The position numbers and the translations under genes were made by a program. Below, piece by piece: positions 48,420 through 56,644 of a DNA stretch of 64,000 nucleotides; position 1 is the first letter of the stretch; every line of letters begins with the position of its first letter. The stretch comes from CAYMKL01 sp964390805 (lineage in GTDB: Bacteria > Chloroflexota > Anaerolineae > VGOG01): positions 1 to 64,000 of the forward strand of contig CAYMKL010000011.1 of assembly GCA_964390805.1 (NCBI GenBank), read 5' to 3'. Under the pieces are notes generated by a model, which had not been told where the DNA came from, made no database searches, and was given only the letters and a program-made list of their open reading frames with translations.

Positions 48420-50447
48420 ATGCTTAAGAGAACGCTAGTCAATTTGCTCTTGGTGTTCGCAATGCTGCTGACCCTGGGGGTGGGCGTGGCCAGCGCTGCT
48501 CCGCCGGCCCAGGAGGAGTTGACCTACACGGTTAAGCTAGGCGACAATCTCTGGACCCTGGCGGAGAAGTACCTGGGCAGCGGCCCCGCCTATTGGGCCA
48601 TCGTCGGCGCCACCAACGACCGATACGCCACAGATACCAGTTTCGCCAAGGTTGACAACCCCAGCCTGATCCATCCCGGCTGGAAGCTCCTCATCCCAGG
48701 CCCCGAGGAAGCGGCGAAGTACGTCCCGGGACTCCCCGTCCCTGAGGTTACGGCCCGGGCGCAGACCCTCAACATCGCTATAAGCAAGGTGTTCCCGGAT
48801 CCCACCAATTGGAATGTGTACGCGCCGGGGAGTGTCAGCCGATCAAGGTCGGGCCTCCACCAGGTGATCTACGAATACTTCTTCTACGAGAACCTGCAGA
48901 CCGGGGAGTACATCCCCTGGCTGGCGACGGGGTACGAGTACAACGACGACTTCACCGCCATCACCGTCAACCTGCGGGATGGGGTTGAGTGGAGCGACGG
49001 TGAGCCTTTCACCCCGGAGGATGTCGTCTTCACCTACAACCTCTTGCTGGCAAACCCGGCCATGACCTGGGCTGCGGAGGTGGGCAAGTGGGTGGAGTCG
49101 GTGGAGAAACTGGACGACCTCACCATACGGTTTAACCTGACACAGTCCAGCCCCCGCTACCATCTGAACCGGGAGGCCTTCCCTGCCGTAGGGATCTGGG
49201 GTGGGATCACGATCCTGCCCCAGCACATCTGGGAGGGGGTGGATCCCCTGACCTTCAAGAACTCTGACCCCGTGGGGACAGGGCCTTACAGGCTGACGAG
49301 TGCCTCGCCAAGCGCCATGACCCATGAGCGCAGAGACGATTGGTGGGGGACGAAGGTATTCGGGGTGAAGCCAGCGCCGAAGATCATGACCTTCCAGTAC
49401 GTCGGTTCGCCGACCAGCGTCGCCCTCGCTCTGGCAGCCAACGAGATTGACACCCCCCAGATTGGGATCCTCTCGCTGGGCGACTTCCTGGCGGTGGCGG
49501 CAAGGAATCCCAACGTCAGCGCCTGGTACAAGGACGCTCCCTACACCTGGCTGGATCCGTGCCCGAGGGCGCTAATGGTTCAGAATGCCACCCCCCCGTG
49601 GGACCAGAAAGAGATGCGGTGGGCCCTCTCCTACCTGATCAACTGGCAGTCCGTCGTTGACCTGGCTTTCGAGGGGTCAACCGTGCCTGCTTGGGGTATC
49701 TGGCCTGCCTACGATGGCCTGCAGCCCTACTTCGACGCCATCCAGGATCTGAGGGAGCAGTATCCGACGGCGACCTACGATGCAGCCAAGTCGGAGGAGC
49801 TCCTGACCTCCGCGGGCTACGAGAAAGGGTCGGACGGCTACTGGACTTCAACTGCTGGGGAGAAGCTACACATTAACTTCATGGTGAACGCCGACAACGC
49901 CGAGGACATGAAGGTCACGACCGTAGTGGCCGATCAGCTCGAGGCCGGAGGGATTGAGGTCGAGATTCAACCCTTGAGCGGTTCCGTTCAAGCTGACGCG
50001 CGCCTGCGGGGCGACTATGGTCTCACGTACCAGCCCTTCTGTCCTGGCTACATCTTCGACAACCTGGAGTTGTTCCACAGCAAATACTATGTCGAGCTGG
50101 GCGAGCCGGCTCCCTGGTATGAGCGGAACTCCTTCCGCTTCCAGAACGAGGCCTTCGACGCCATCGTGGACGAGATGGCGGTGACGCCCCCTTATGAGGT
50201 GGAGATGATCAAGGATCAGTTCTACCGGGCCATGGAGATCTGGCTCGATGAACTGCCCGTCATCCCAGGCGTTCAAGCGCCTGCCCTGGTGCCCTTCAAC
50301 AGCACTTACTGGGAAGGGTGGCCCTCGGCCGACAACCCCTGGAACATGCCGGTCAGTTGGTGGGCGACCTGGAACCTGGTCATCAACGGGTATCCATCGC
50401 CAGAGACGGGGGAGTGGGTCGGCGGGATTCGTCCCGCAGGCCAGTAG
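48420..50447 (+). CDS. Family 5 ABC substrate-binding protein with N-terminal LysM domain
   Basis: 675 residues. Signal peptide 1-26 (VGVASA-AP) with no lipobox Cys. Residues ~35-93 form a LysM domain (TYTVKLGDNLWTLAEKYLG ... HPGWKLLIPG), a peptidoglycan-binding fold. Residues ~110-675 are an SBP family 5 domain (NLRDGVEWSDGEPFTPEDVVFTYNLL; DPVGTGPYRL). The protein should be held to the wall by LysM rather than by a lipid, unlike the sugar-binding lipoproteins above. Ligand may be oligosaccharides or peptides; flanking GH38 and GH29 genes favour oligosaccharides. A strong hairpin follows the gene. Confidence 0.92.
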   Translation: MLKRTLVNLLLVFAMLLTLGVGVASAAPPAQEELTYTVKLGDNLWTLAEKYLGSGPAYWAIVGATNDRYATDTSFAKVDNPSLIHPGWKLLIPGPEEAAKYVPGLPVPEVTARAQTLNIAISKVFPDPTNWNVYAPGSVSRSRSGLHQVIYEYFFYENLQTGEYIPWLATGYEYNDDFTAITVNLRDGVEWSDGEPFTPEDVVFTYNLLLANPAMTWAAEVGKWVESVEKLDDLTIRFNLTQSSPRYHLNREAFPAVGIWGGITILPQHIWEGVDPLTFKNSDPVGTGPYRLTSASPSAMTHERRDDWWGTKVFGVKPAPKIMTFQYVGSPTSVALALAANEIDTPQIGILSLGDFLAVAARNPNVSAWYKDAPYTWLDPCPRALMVQNATPPWDQKEMRWALSYLINWQSVVDLAFEGSTVPAWGIWPAYDGLQPYFDAIQDLREQYPTATYDAAKSEELLTSAGYEKGSDGYWTSTAGEKLHINFMVNADNAEDMKVTTVVADQLEAGGIEVEIQPLSGSVQADARLRGDYGLTYQPFCPGYIFDNLELFHSKYYVELGEPAPWYERNSFRFQNEAFDAIVDEMAVTPPYEVEMIKDQFYRAMEIWLDELPVIPGVQAPALVPFNSTYWEGWPSADNPWNMPVSWWATWNLVINGYPSPETGEWVGGIRPAGQ

Positions 50448-50473
50448 TAGTAGAAAGCACCAGTTAGATTGCA

Positions 50474-50510
50474 GGTGGGGAGTGGCCTCTGCCAGGGGCC
50501 GCTCCCCACC
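50474..50510 (+). promoter_or_regulatory. Hairpin after the LysM binding protein
   Basis: 14-bp stem GGTGGGGAGTGGCC / GGCCGCTCCCCACC with one G-T pair and a 9-base loop; no T-run. Confidence 0.75.
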
Positions 50511-50588
50511 ACAGTAGTTTGCGGCCATGCCGCTGGCTCAGTTCGACACAGAGTAGTGTTAGTTCGAACGTTTTCTGAGGAGGGGGCG

Positions 50589-50810
50589 ATGAGTACGGCA
50601 GTCAAGCCACTACCAGAACTCGTCAAGGAACTGCCGCCCTACGCTCAAAGGGTGGTCAGGGATTTTGCCGAATTTCTCCTGATGAAGCATCGAGCAAAAA
50701 TGGGCAATAAACTGCGTCAAGATTGGGCCGGTGTCTTGCGTGCTTATCGTGATCAGTACACCGCGCTTGAACTCCAGCAGAAAGCGTTGGGGTGGCGGAG
50801 TGAGGCATAA
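50589..50810 (+). CDS. Putative antitoxin of a PIN toxin-antitoxin pair
   Basis: 73 residues; ATG 50589 with GAGGAGGGGG upstream. LPELVKELPPYAQRVVRDFAEFLLMKHRAK resembles DUF2281-type antitoxins: a short helical protein with an LPP-x-QxxVxDFxEFL pattern. Its stop overlaps the toxin start by one base (TAATG), standard for such pairs. Confidence 0.75.
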   Translation: MSTAVKPLPELVKELPPYAQRVVRDFAEFLLMKHRAKMGNKLRQDWAGVLRAYRDQYTALELQQKALGWRSEA

Positions 50811-51214
50811 TGTATCTGCTCGACACCAATATTTGGCTGGAGCGCATGTTGGAGCAAGCCAGATCGGAAGAAGTGAGACGACTGCTTGATCAGGTCCCCT
50901 CCGATCGGCTGTTCATAACCGACTTCTCCTTGCACTCGGTTGGTGTCATTCTCAATCGGCTGAACCAACAGGATGAGTTCCTGGGTTTTGTCCGAGATCT
51001 ATTCATTGATGGGGCAGTGGTTCTTGTATCGCTTGAGCCGGCAGACATGGAACGTGTCGTGGCCGTGATGGACCGCTTCGGGCTTGATTTTGATGATGCG
51101 TATCAGTATGTGGCGGCTGAGAGGTACGATTTAGAGTTAGTCAGTTTCGATGGTGACTTTGACGGCACCGAACGCGGTAGGGTGACGCCTGGGGAGATTG
51201 TGGAGGCTGAATAA
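50810..51214 (+). CDS. PIN-domain toxin (VapC-like RNase)
   Basis: 134 residues. LLDTN (Asp5) opens the PIN fold; FGLDFDDAYQYVAA and LVSFDGDFD supply the remaining acidic residues. PIN toxins are Mg-dependent RNases that cut tRNA or rRNA unless bound by antitoxin. The pair sits between the binding protein and the permeases of one transporter, so it either invaded the operon or is co-transcribed with it. Confidence 0.82.
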   Translation: MYLLDTNIWLERMLEQARSEEVRRLLDQVPSDRLFITDFSLHSVGVILNRLNQQDEFLGFVRDLFIDGAVVLVSLEPADMERVVAVMDRFGLDFDDAYQYVAAERYDLELVSFDGDFDGTERGRVTPGEIVEAE

Positions 51215-51294
51215 TCGCTGGGTAGGCCGGTGTTGAGTCAACGCATTGTTGCGAAGGTGCATAGGCACACCCTGAGCAAAAAGGAATGATGTGA

Positions 51295-52311
51295 ATGATT
51301 GCTTACTTGAGGTATCTCTCGGAACGGTTCGTTATCTTTGTGGCGACAATCTTCATTTCCATCACCATCGTCTTCTTCGTGCCCCGTCTCGTTCCTGGCC
51401 ATCCCCTCCTCGCTGTCTTCAGCAGAATGGCAGCCATGGGGGGAAGCCTGAATGCCCCGGAGCTCATTGAGGAGTACAACCAGCTCTTCGGTCTGGACAA
51501 GGGTCTGTGGGAACAGTACGTTAGTTTTCTGCGGGAGCTGGCCCGGGGGAATCTGGGCTACTCCATCAGCAGTTTCCCCTCCCATGTGTCTGACCTGTTG
51601 AGGCCCGCACTCCCCTGGACCATCGGCCTCCTGACGTTGACGACGCTGATCAGTTGGGTGCTGGGTTCGCTGATCGGCGCCGTGGTGGGATGGAGGGGTG
51701 GGAAATCACGGTTCTTTCAGGCCCTCGTTCCGGCAGCTCTGGTGTTGTACACCATCCCCTATTACATCCTGGCCATCATCCTCGTCTTCCTCTTCGCCTT
51801 CCAATGGCGGATCTTCCCTCTCTCCGGAGCGTACTCAGTAGGGCTTGGGCCGGAGCTCTCCCTCGACTTTGCCCTGGATGTGCTCCGCCATGCCACGCTG
51901 CCGGCCTTGAGCATCATCCTTGTTTCCCTGGGCTGGTGGTTCCTCTCCATGCGGAGCCTGATCACTTCCTTGAAGGGCGAGGACTACATCCTGCAGGCCG
52001 AGGCTAAGGGGCTCTCCGGCCGGCGCATCCTCTGGGGTTACGCTTTCCGAAATGCGCTGCTGCCCCAGGCGACCGGCCTGGCCATCTCTCTGGGCCACAT
52101 CGTCGGGGGGGCGCTCATCACCGAGGTGATCTTTGCCTACCCCGGCCTAGGTTGGCTAATCTACAACTCCATTACGAATATTGATTTCCCGGTGATCCAG
52201 GGCGGTGTCCTCCTCATCGTCTTCTCGGTAGCCCTGGCTAATTTCGTCATTGACATGGTCTACCCCCTGATTGACCCGAGGATACGCTACGAGCAGGCAG
52301 GGAGGGGATAG
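51295..52311 (+). CDS. Opp/Dpp-type ABC permease, DppB-like
   Basis: 338 residues, six helices; IAYLRYLSERFVIFVATIFIS is the usual first helix, GEDYILQAEAKGLSGRRILWGYAFRNAL the ATPase-contact loop. First half of the channel for the LysM-binding-protein importer. Confidence 0.92.
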   Translation: MIAYLRYLSERFVIFVATIFISITIVFFVPRLVPGHPLLAVFSRMAAMGGSLNAPELIEEYNQLFGLDKGLWEQYVSFLRELARGNLGYSISSFPSHVSDLLRPALPWTIGLLTLTTLISWVLGSLIGAVVGWRGGKSRFFQALVPAALVLYTIPYYILAIILVFLFAFQWRIFPLSGAYSVGLGPELSLDFALDVLRHATLPALSIILVSLGWWFLSMRSLITSLKGEDYILQAEAKGLSGRRILWGYAFRNALLPQATGLAISLGHIVGGALITEVIFAYPGLGWLIYNSITNIDFPVIQGGVLLIVFSVALANFVIDMVYPLIDPRIRYEQAGRG

Positions 52312-52314
52312 ACC

Positions 52315-53184
52315 ATGGCAGAGGTTCGAGTTGAAGCACAGCGGGGATACGCAGGGGAGCTCCTGCGCAACAGGAAGTTCCTCGTTGGAATGGTCATCTT
52401 TTTGACGTTGCTGTCCGTCGCTTTGGCGGGGAGCCTGTTTGTGGACCCCGTCCAGCGTCGCACTGGTAGCTTCCCCGCCCGACTTCCCCCAGGGCCAGGG
52501 GGGCTGCTGGGCACCGACTCTCTAGGGCGAAGCGTTGCCATCCAGATGAGCGAAGCCGTGCCCAAATCCCTGCAAGTCGGCCTGATCGCGGCCTTCCTTG
52601 GTACCCTGCTAGGAGCCCTCATCGGTTTTGTCAGCGGTTACTTCGGCGGGGTGGTTGACGCCGTGCTAAGGATCTTGATTGACGTCTTCCTCTCGGTCCC
52701 CTCCCTCGTGTTCCTGATTTTGATCGCCTCCCTGGTGAAGGGGGTGGGGGTGCAGACCATGGCTCTGATCATCGGGGCCTTTGCCTGGCCCTCGCCCGCC
52801 CGCCAGGTCAGGGCCCAGGTGCTGAGTCTAAAGGAGCGGGCCTTCGTCCAGATTGCTCGCCTCTCAGGAATGTCCGGCCTGGAAATCATCTTCCGCGAGT
52901 TGATGCCCCACATGTTACAATGGCTGGGAGCCAACTTCGTCAACGCCTTCATCGCCGCCATCCTGGCCGAGTCGGGGCTGTCCCTCCTGGGGTTGGGTCC
53001 CCAGCGAGAGATGACCTTGGGCATGATGATCTACTGGGCCCTCAGCTACTCGGCCATCTTGCAGAACCTCTGGTGGTGGTGGTTAACCCCGATCCTTACC
53101 CTCATGTGCCTCTTTCTCTCCCTGTACCTGATCCATCTGGGCTTCGATGAAGTGAGCAATCCCCGGCTTCACTCCCAGGTGTGA
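52315..53184 (+). CDS. Opp/Dpp-type ABC permease, DppC-like
   Basis: 289 residues; N-terminal helix then the inner-membrane domain with GLLGTDSLGRSV, SLKERAFVQIARLSGMSGLEIIFRELMPHML (contact loop) and ILAESGLSLLGLGPQ, all diagnostic for DppC/OppC. Begins 3 bases after the DppB-like stop. Confidence 0.93.
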   Translation: MAEVRVEAQRGYAGELLRNRKFLVGMVIFLTLLSVALAGSLFVDPVQRRTGSFPARLPPGPGGLLGTDSLGRSVAIQMSEAVPKSLQVGLIAAFLGTLLGALIGFVSGYFGGVVDAVLRILIDVFLSVPSLVFLILIASLVKGVGVQTMALIIGAFAWPSPARQVRAQVLSLKERAFVQIARLSGMSGLEIIFRELMPHMLQWLGANFVNAFIAAILAESGLSLLGLGPQREMTLGMMIYWALSYSAILQNLWWWWLTPILTLMCLFLSLYLIHLGFDEVSNPRLHSQV

Positions 53185-53230
53185 GGTGCCCTGTCCCCCA
53201 ATGAAGTTCGGATTAACGAGTCAAGATTCT

Positions 53231-53310
53231 GGACGCAGATTAACGCTGATGCCGCTTCGCTTACATTCATCTGCGAAAATCTGCGCGTAAGCGAAGCGAC
53301 ATCTGCGTCC
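53231..53310. repeat. GGACGCAGAT inverted repeat element
   Basis: 80 bp with ends GGACGCAGAT / ATCTGCGTCC and inner arms CGCTTCGCTTAC / GTAAGCGAAGCG. Lies just before the second GH38 gene; a miniature element or strong hairpin. Confidence 0.75.
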
Positions 53311-53330
53311 CATTAGGAGATAGACTCAAC

Positions 53331-56300
53331 ATGGACCAAGTCAGAATCAAAGATAAGATGCGGAGTGCCTATACACCGCAACAGTGGATGGGCGTACAGA
53401 TTGAGAAGATCAGGGCAGCACGGTTCTCGGAGACTCTAAAACTCGAAGGGTGGAAGATACGAGAAGCGAACTATCACCGACCGGGAAGTTACGAATGGCT
53501 CGATCAGCAATGGAGACCCTACCAGATTGGGGACGAGTGGGGAGGCGAGAACCGCACTGCGTTTTTCCGCTGCGAAGCAAAGGTCCCCAGAGATTTCGAC
53601 GGAAAGTACTGTGTACTGCATCTTAAACCCGGTGGCGAGGGACTGCTAACTCTCAATGGAAGACAACTGGCCGGGCTGGATTCAAAACACGAGGTGATTT
53701 TTCTATCTGAACAGATGAAGGGCGGTGAAACGCTACAGATAGAGATCGAGCAGTACGTCAACGAGATGGAGATACCCAGGATCATACACCAGTTCAGCGT
53801 GGCAGAGCTGGCGGTGCTTGACCGAGACATTGAGGACGCCTATTTCGATCTCCAGTGCGCTTATGACATGGTGATGACCCCGCAGGCGGGGAGCGAGGTC
53901 CGCGCATTTCTTTTTGACGAGCTCAAAAAAGCAATCTCTTTGATTGACCCTTCGACTACTCTCAGGGCAGGCTTCGAGGGGGATGGCGAGAAGTTCAGAG
54001 CGAGTGTGATGAAAGCGCGGTCTTACGTGCGTGAGAACATCTACCATTCCAAGCGGTTCAAACATCATGGCCGTTTGAACATGGTAGGTCACAGCCACCT
54101 TGATTTTGTGTACCAGTGGGATTACAGTGAGTTCTTGAGGAAAATCGGCCGTACGCACGCTACCACGCTGAACATGATGCGCGAATTCCCGGACTATCTT
54201 TTCTGTCAAAGCCAGATGAAGCTTTATGAGGACTTGAAAAGTCTGTATCCGGAGATTTATGCTAGGATCAAAGAGCGCGTAAGAGAGGGGCGCTGGGAAG
54301 TCATTGGCGGGATGTACGTTGAGCCAGACTGTAATCTGATCTCAGGGGAATCGTTTGTGCGCCAACTCCAATTTGGGCGAGAGTTCGTGCGGCGGGAGTT
54401 TGGAACGAAGTCGTCTGTTTGCTGGCTTCCGGATGTGTTCGGCATCGCCTGGTTTATCCCTCAGATTCTCACACGAGCGGGGTTCCGATTCTTAATCACC
54501 AACAAACCGGTGATCTGGAACGATACCAACGAGTTTCCTCATAACACCTTCTGGTGGGAGGGGCCAGACGGTTCACGCATCCTGGCCCATCTGCCAGCGA
54601 CGCACTTTGGGGCGAGTGTAGATGCGGACGTGATGCTGACCAACTGGAATGAATACAAGCAGAAAGTAGCGTGCAATGAAGTAATCTACAACTATGGTTA
54701 TGCCGACGGCCGCGGCGGGCCAAACCGCGAGGATGTTCTCACCGGACGGCGATATAAACACATGCCCGGTATGCCCCAATCGTTGTTTACATACGGCCAG
54801 GAGGCCTTCGAGCGAATAGAAGCTAAAGCTGGGGACTTGCCCGTTTGGAAAGATGAGCTCTATTTGGAAACACACCGCGGCACATACACCACCCAGGCGC
54901 GTCTGAAAAAGAACAATCGCCAAGCGGAGATACTGTATAGAAACGCGGAAGCGATGTCGGCAATTGCAAGTCTACTGGGCGGTAGTTATCCAGGGGAGGA
55001 TTTGCACGAGGGTTGGAAGTTGATCCTCAAAAACCAGTTCCACGATATTCTACCTGGTTCGCACGTCACCCAGGCTTTTCACGACGCTGTAAAAGATTAC
55101 GAAACTGTTTTTGAAAAAGGCGACAAGGCACTGGCCTCAGCATTGAGCTATATCGGGAGTCAAATCGGTTCAGAGCCCGCTGCGGTGGCGGTGTTCAATA
55201 TGCAGCCGTGGGAGAGGACGGACGTAGTTATCGCAGAGTTCAAGACATCGCCCAACACCTCTTTCAAGATCGTGGATGCCAACGGACACAACATTCCGTT
55301 CCAGGTTCTCGATCAGGACGACGGACGGGTGAGGGTGCTGATCGAGGCGCGTGATGTCCCGCCGATGGGGTATACGGTCTACAAACTCGTTGAAGGCCGC
55401 CCCGATGGGAGCACGCCGTTTATCGTGCATGACGACTCAATCGAAAACGCAACTACCCAGGCTGTCATTGCGAGCGAAGCGAAGCAATCCCCAAGCCGCA
55501 AGGAGGAGATTGCTTCGTCACAAAAACCGTGCTTCGCAATGACACGAGCTGAGCAATCAATCGAAAACGACTTCTTTCAGGTCCGTTTTGATGAGCAGGG
55601 GACGATTTCTGGAATTTACGACAAAAAGAACGACCGCCAGGTGATAGAGGAAGGCAACAGGTTCCAGTTGTTCGAAGATGTGCCGGGACGCTATGCTGCG
55701 TGGGACATCGTGCCCATGTATAAAGACCGCGAGTTTGAGGTTCCACCTGTCGAGCGTTCTGAAATCGTTGAGACCGGCCCGGTGAGACTTGTTTTGCGGC
55801 AGGAACGCAGTCTGATGAAGTCGAAGTTGGTGCAGAACATCATCTTCTATCGCAGCCTGCCGCGGATAGATTTTGAGACGGAGATCGAGTGGGGGGAGCG
55901 GGATCGGCTACTGAAGACCGGATTTCTGGTCAATGTGAATGCCATGAGAGCCACCTATGATATGTCCTATGGCTACATCGAAAGGCCGACCCACACCAAC
56001 ACATCGTGGGATGCTGCAAAGTTCGAGGTTTGCGGTCATCTATGGGCTGATCTTTCGGAGGGCGACTACGGTGTGAGTCTTCTGAACGATTGTAAGTACG
56101 GTCACGATATCTTTGGCAATCGTATGCGGCTCACCTTACTTAGAGGACCGCAGTACCCGGACCCGACAGCGGATTTGGGACGCCATTCGTTCACCTATAG
56201 CCTGTATCCTCATCAGGGTGACTGGCGACAGGCCGAAACACCGCGCCGGGCGTGGGAGCTCAACGATCCGCTGATGGCCATTCCCATAGAAGGTGGGGCA

Positions 56301-56618
56301 AGATGCCATCTTGCCCTATCTCCTACCGGCTCTTTCCTGTCCGTCGTCAGTGACCACGTCATGATATCGGCACTGAAAATGGCAGAAAAAGGAGATGGGC
56401 TTATTCTCAGGCTCTACGAAGACCAGAACCGACGCGGTACGGTGAATGTCGCGTTTCCTTCGGCTACGCTCAGGACAGGTTTCCATCCCCCTTCTCATGC
56501 CACAGAATGCGATCCCTACGAAAACGAAATTGGCCAGGCCGACGTCGTGTCCGGCTGTTTGCGTTTTGACATCAAACCATTTGAAGTGAGAACGTTCAAG
56601 CTGTACTTTGACCAGTGA
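53331..56618 (+). CDS. GH38 alpha-mannosidase (second; long form)
   Basis: 1095 residues, longer than the other two because of a ~240-residue N-terminal beta domain (DEWGGENRTAFFRCEAKVP), as in yeast-vacuole-type GH38. Zinc ligands in GHSHLDFVYQW (His254, His256, Asp258), nucleophile Asp368 in CWLPDVFGIAW, and NQFHDILPGSHV. RBS AGGAG before ATG 53331. Three repeats are inserted in frame: PSTTLRAG at 53948, a 120-bp duplication with a miniature element at 55437-55569 (coding VIASEAKQSP), and PSATLRTG at 56457. Cytoplasmic. Removes alpha-mannose from imported oligosaccharides. Confidence 0.92.
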   Translation: MDQVRIKDKMRSAYTPQQWMGVQIEKIRAARFSETLKLEGWKIREANYHRPGSYEWLDQQWRPYQIGDEWGGENRTAFFRCEAKVPRDFDGKYCVLHLKPGGEGLLTLNGRQLAGLDSKHEVIFLSEQMKGGETLQIEIEQYVNEMEIPRIIHQFSVAELAVLDRDIEDAYFDLQCAYDMVMTPQAGSEVRAFLFDELKKAISLIDPSTTLRAGFEGDGEKFRASVMKARSYVRENIYHSKRFKHHGRLNMVGHSHLDFVYQWDYSEFLRKIGRTHATTLNMMREFPDYLFCQSQMKLYEDLKSLYPEIYARIKERVREGRWEVIGGMYVEPDCNLISGESFVRQLQFGREFVRREFGTKSSVCWLPDVFGIAWFIPQILTRAGFRFLITNKPVIWNDTNEFPHNTFWWEGPDGSRILAHLPATHFGASVDADVMLTNWNEYKQKVACNEVIYNYGYADGRGGPNREDVLTGRRYKHMPGMPQSLFTYGQEAFERIEAKAGDLPVWKDELYLETHRGTYTTQARLKKNNRQAEILYRNAEAMSAIASLLGGSYPGEDLHEGWKLILKNQFHDILPGSHVTQAFHDAVKDYETVFEKGDKALASALSYIGSQIGSEPAAVAVFNMQPWERTDVVIAEFKTSPNTSFKIVDANGHNIPFQVLDQDDGRVRVLIEARDVPPMGYTVYKLVEGRPDGSTPFIVHDDSIENATTQAVIASEAKQSPSRKEEIASSQKPCFAMTRAEQSIENDFFQVRFDEQGTISGIYDKKNDRQVIEEGNRFQLFEDVPGRYAAWDIVPMYKDREFEVPPVERSEIVETGPVRLVLRQERSLMKSKLVQNIIFYRSLPRIDFETEIEWGERDRLLKTGFLVNVNAMRATYDMSYGYIERPTHTNTSWDAAKFEVCGHLWADLSEGDYGVSLLNDCKYGHDIFGNRMRLTLLRGPQYPDPTADLGRHSFTYSLYPHQGDWRQAETPRRAWELNDPLMAIPIEGGARCHLALSPTGSFLSVVSDHVMISALKMAEKGDGLILRLYEDQNRRGTVNVAFPSATLRTGFHPPSHATECDPYENEIGQADVVSGCLRFDIKPFEVRTFKLYFDQ
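53948..53971 (+). repeat. CCCTTCGAC-type repeat in frame in GH38
   Basis: CCCTTCGACTACTCTCAGGG followed by CAGG codes PSTTLRAG between the N-terminal and catalytic domains. Confidence 0.75.
55437..55569. mobile_element. Miniature inverted-repeat element with 13-bp flanking direct repeats, in frame in GH38
   Basis: The 80-bp element (55464-55543) has ends GTCATTGCGA / TCGCAATGAC and inner arms GAAGCAATC/GATTGCTTC, as at 40771. It is flanked by TCAATCGAAAACG at 55437-55449 and 55557-55569, exactly 120 bp apart, so SIEN appears twice 40 residues apart. This is what an insertion with target duplication would leave. The 40 added codons keep the frame. Confidence 0.8.
56457..56479 (+). repeat. CCTTCGGC-type repeat in frame in GH38
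   Basis: CCTTCGGCTACGCTCAGGAC followed by AGG codes PSATLRTG near the GH38 C-terminus. Confidence 0.75.
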
Positions 56619-56644
56619 ACGAATTGAAGAGGGAGGAATGTGGA

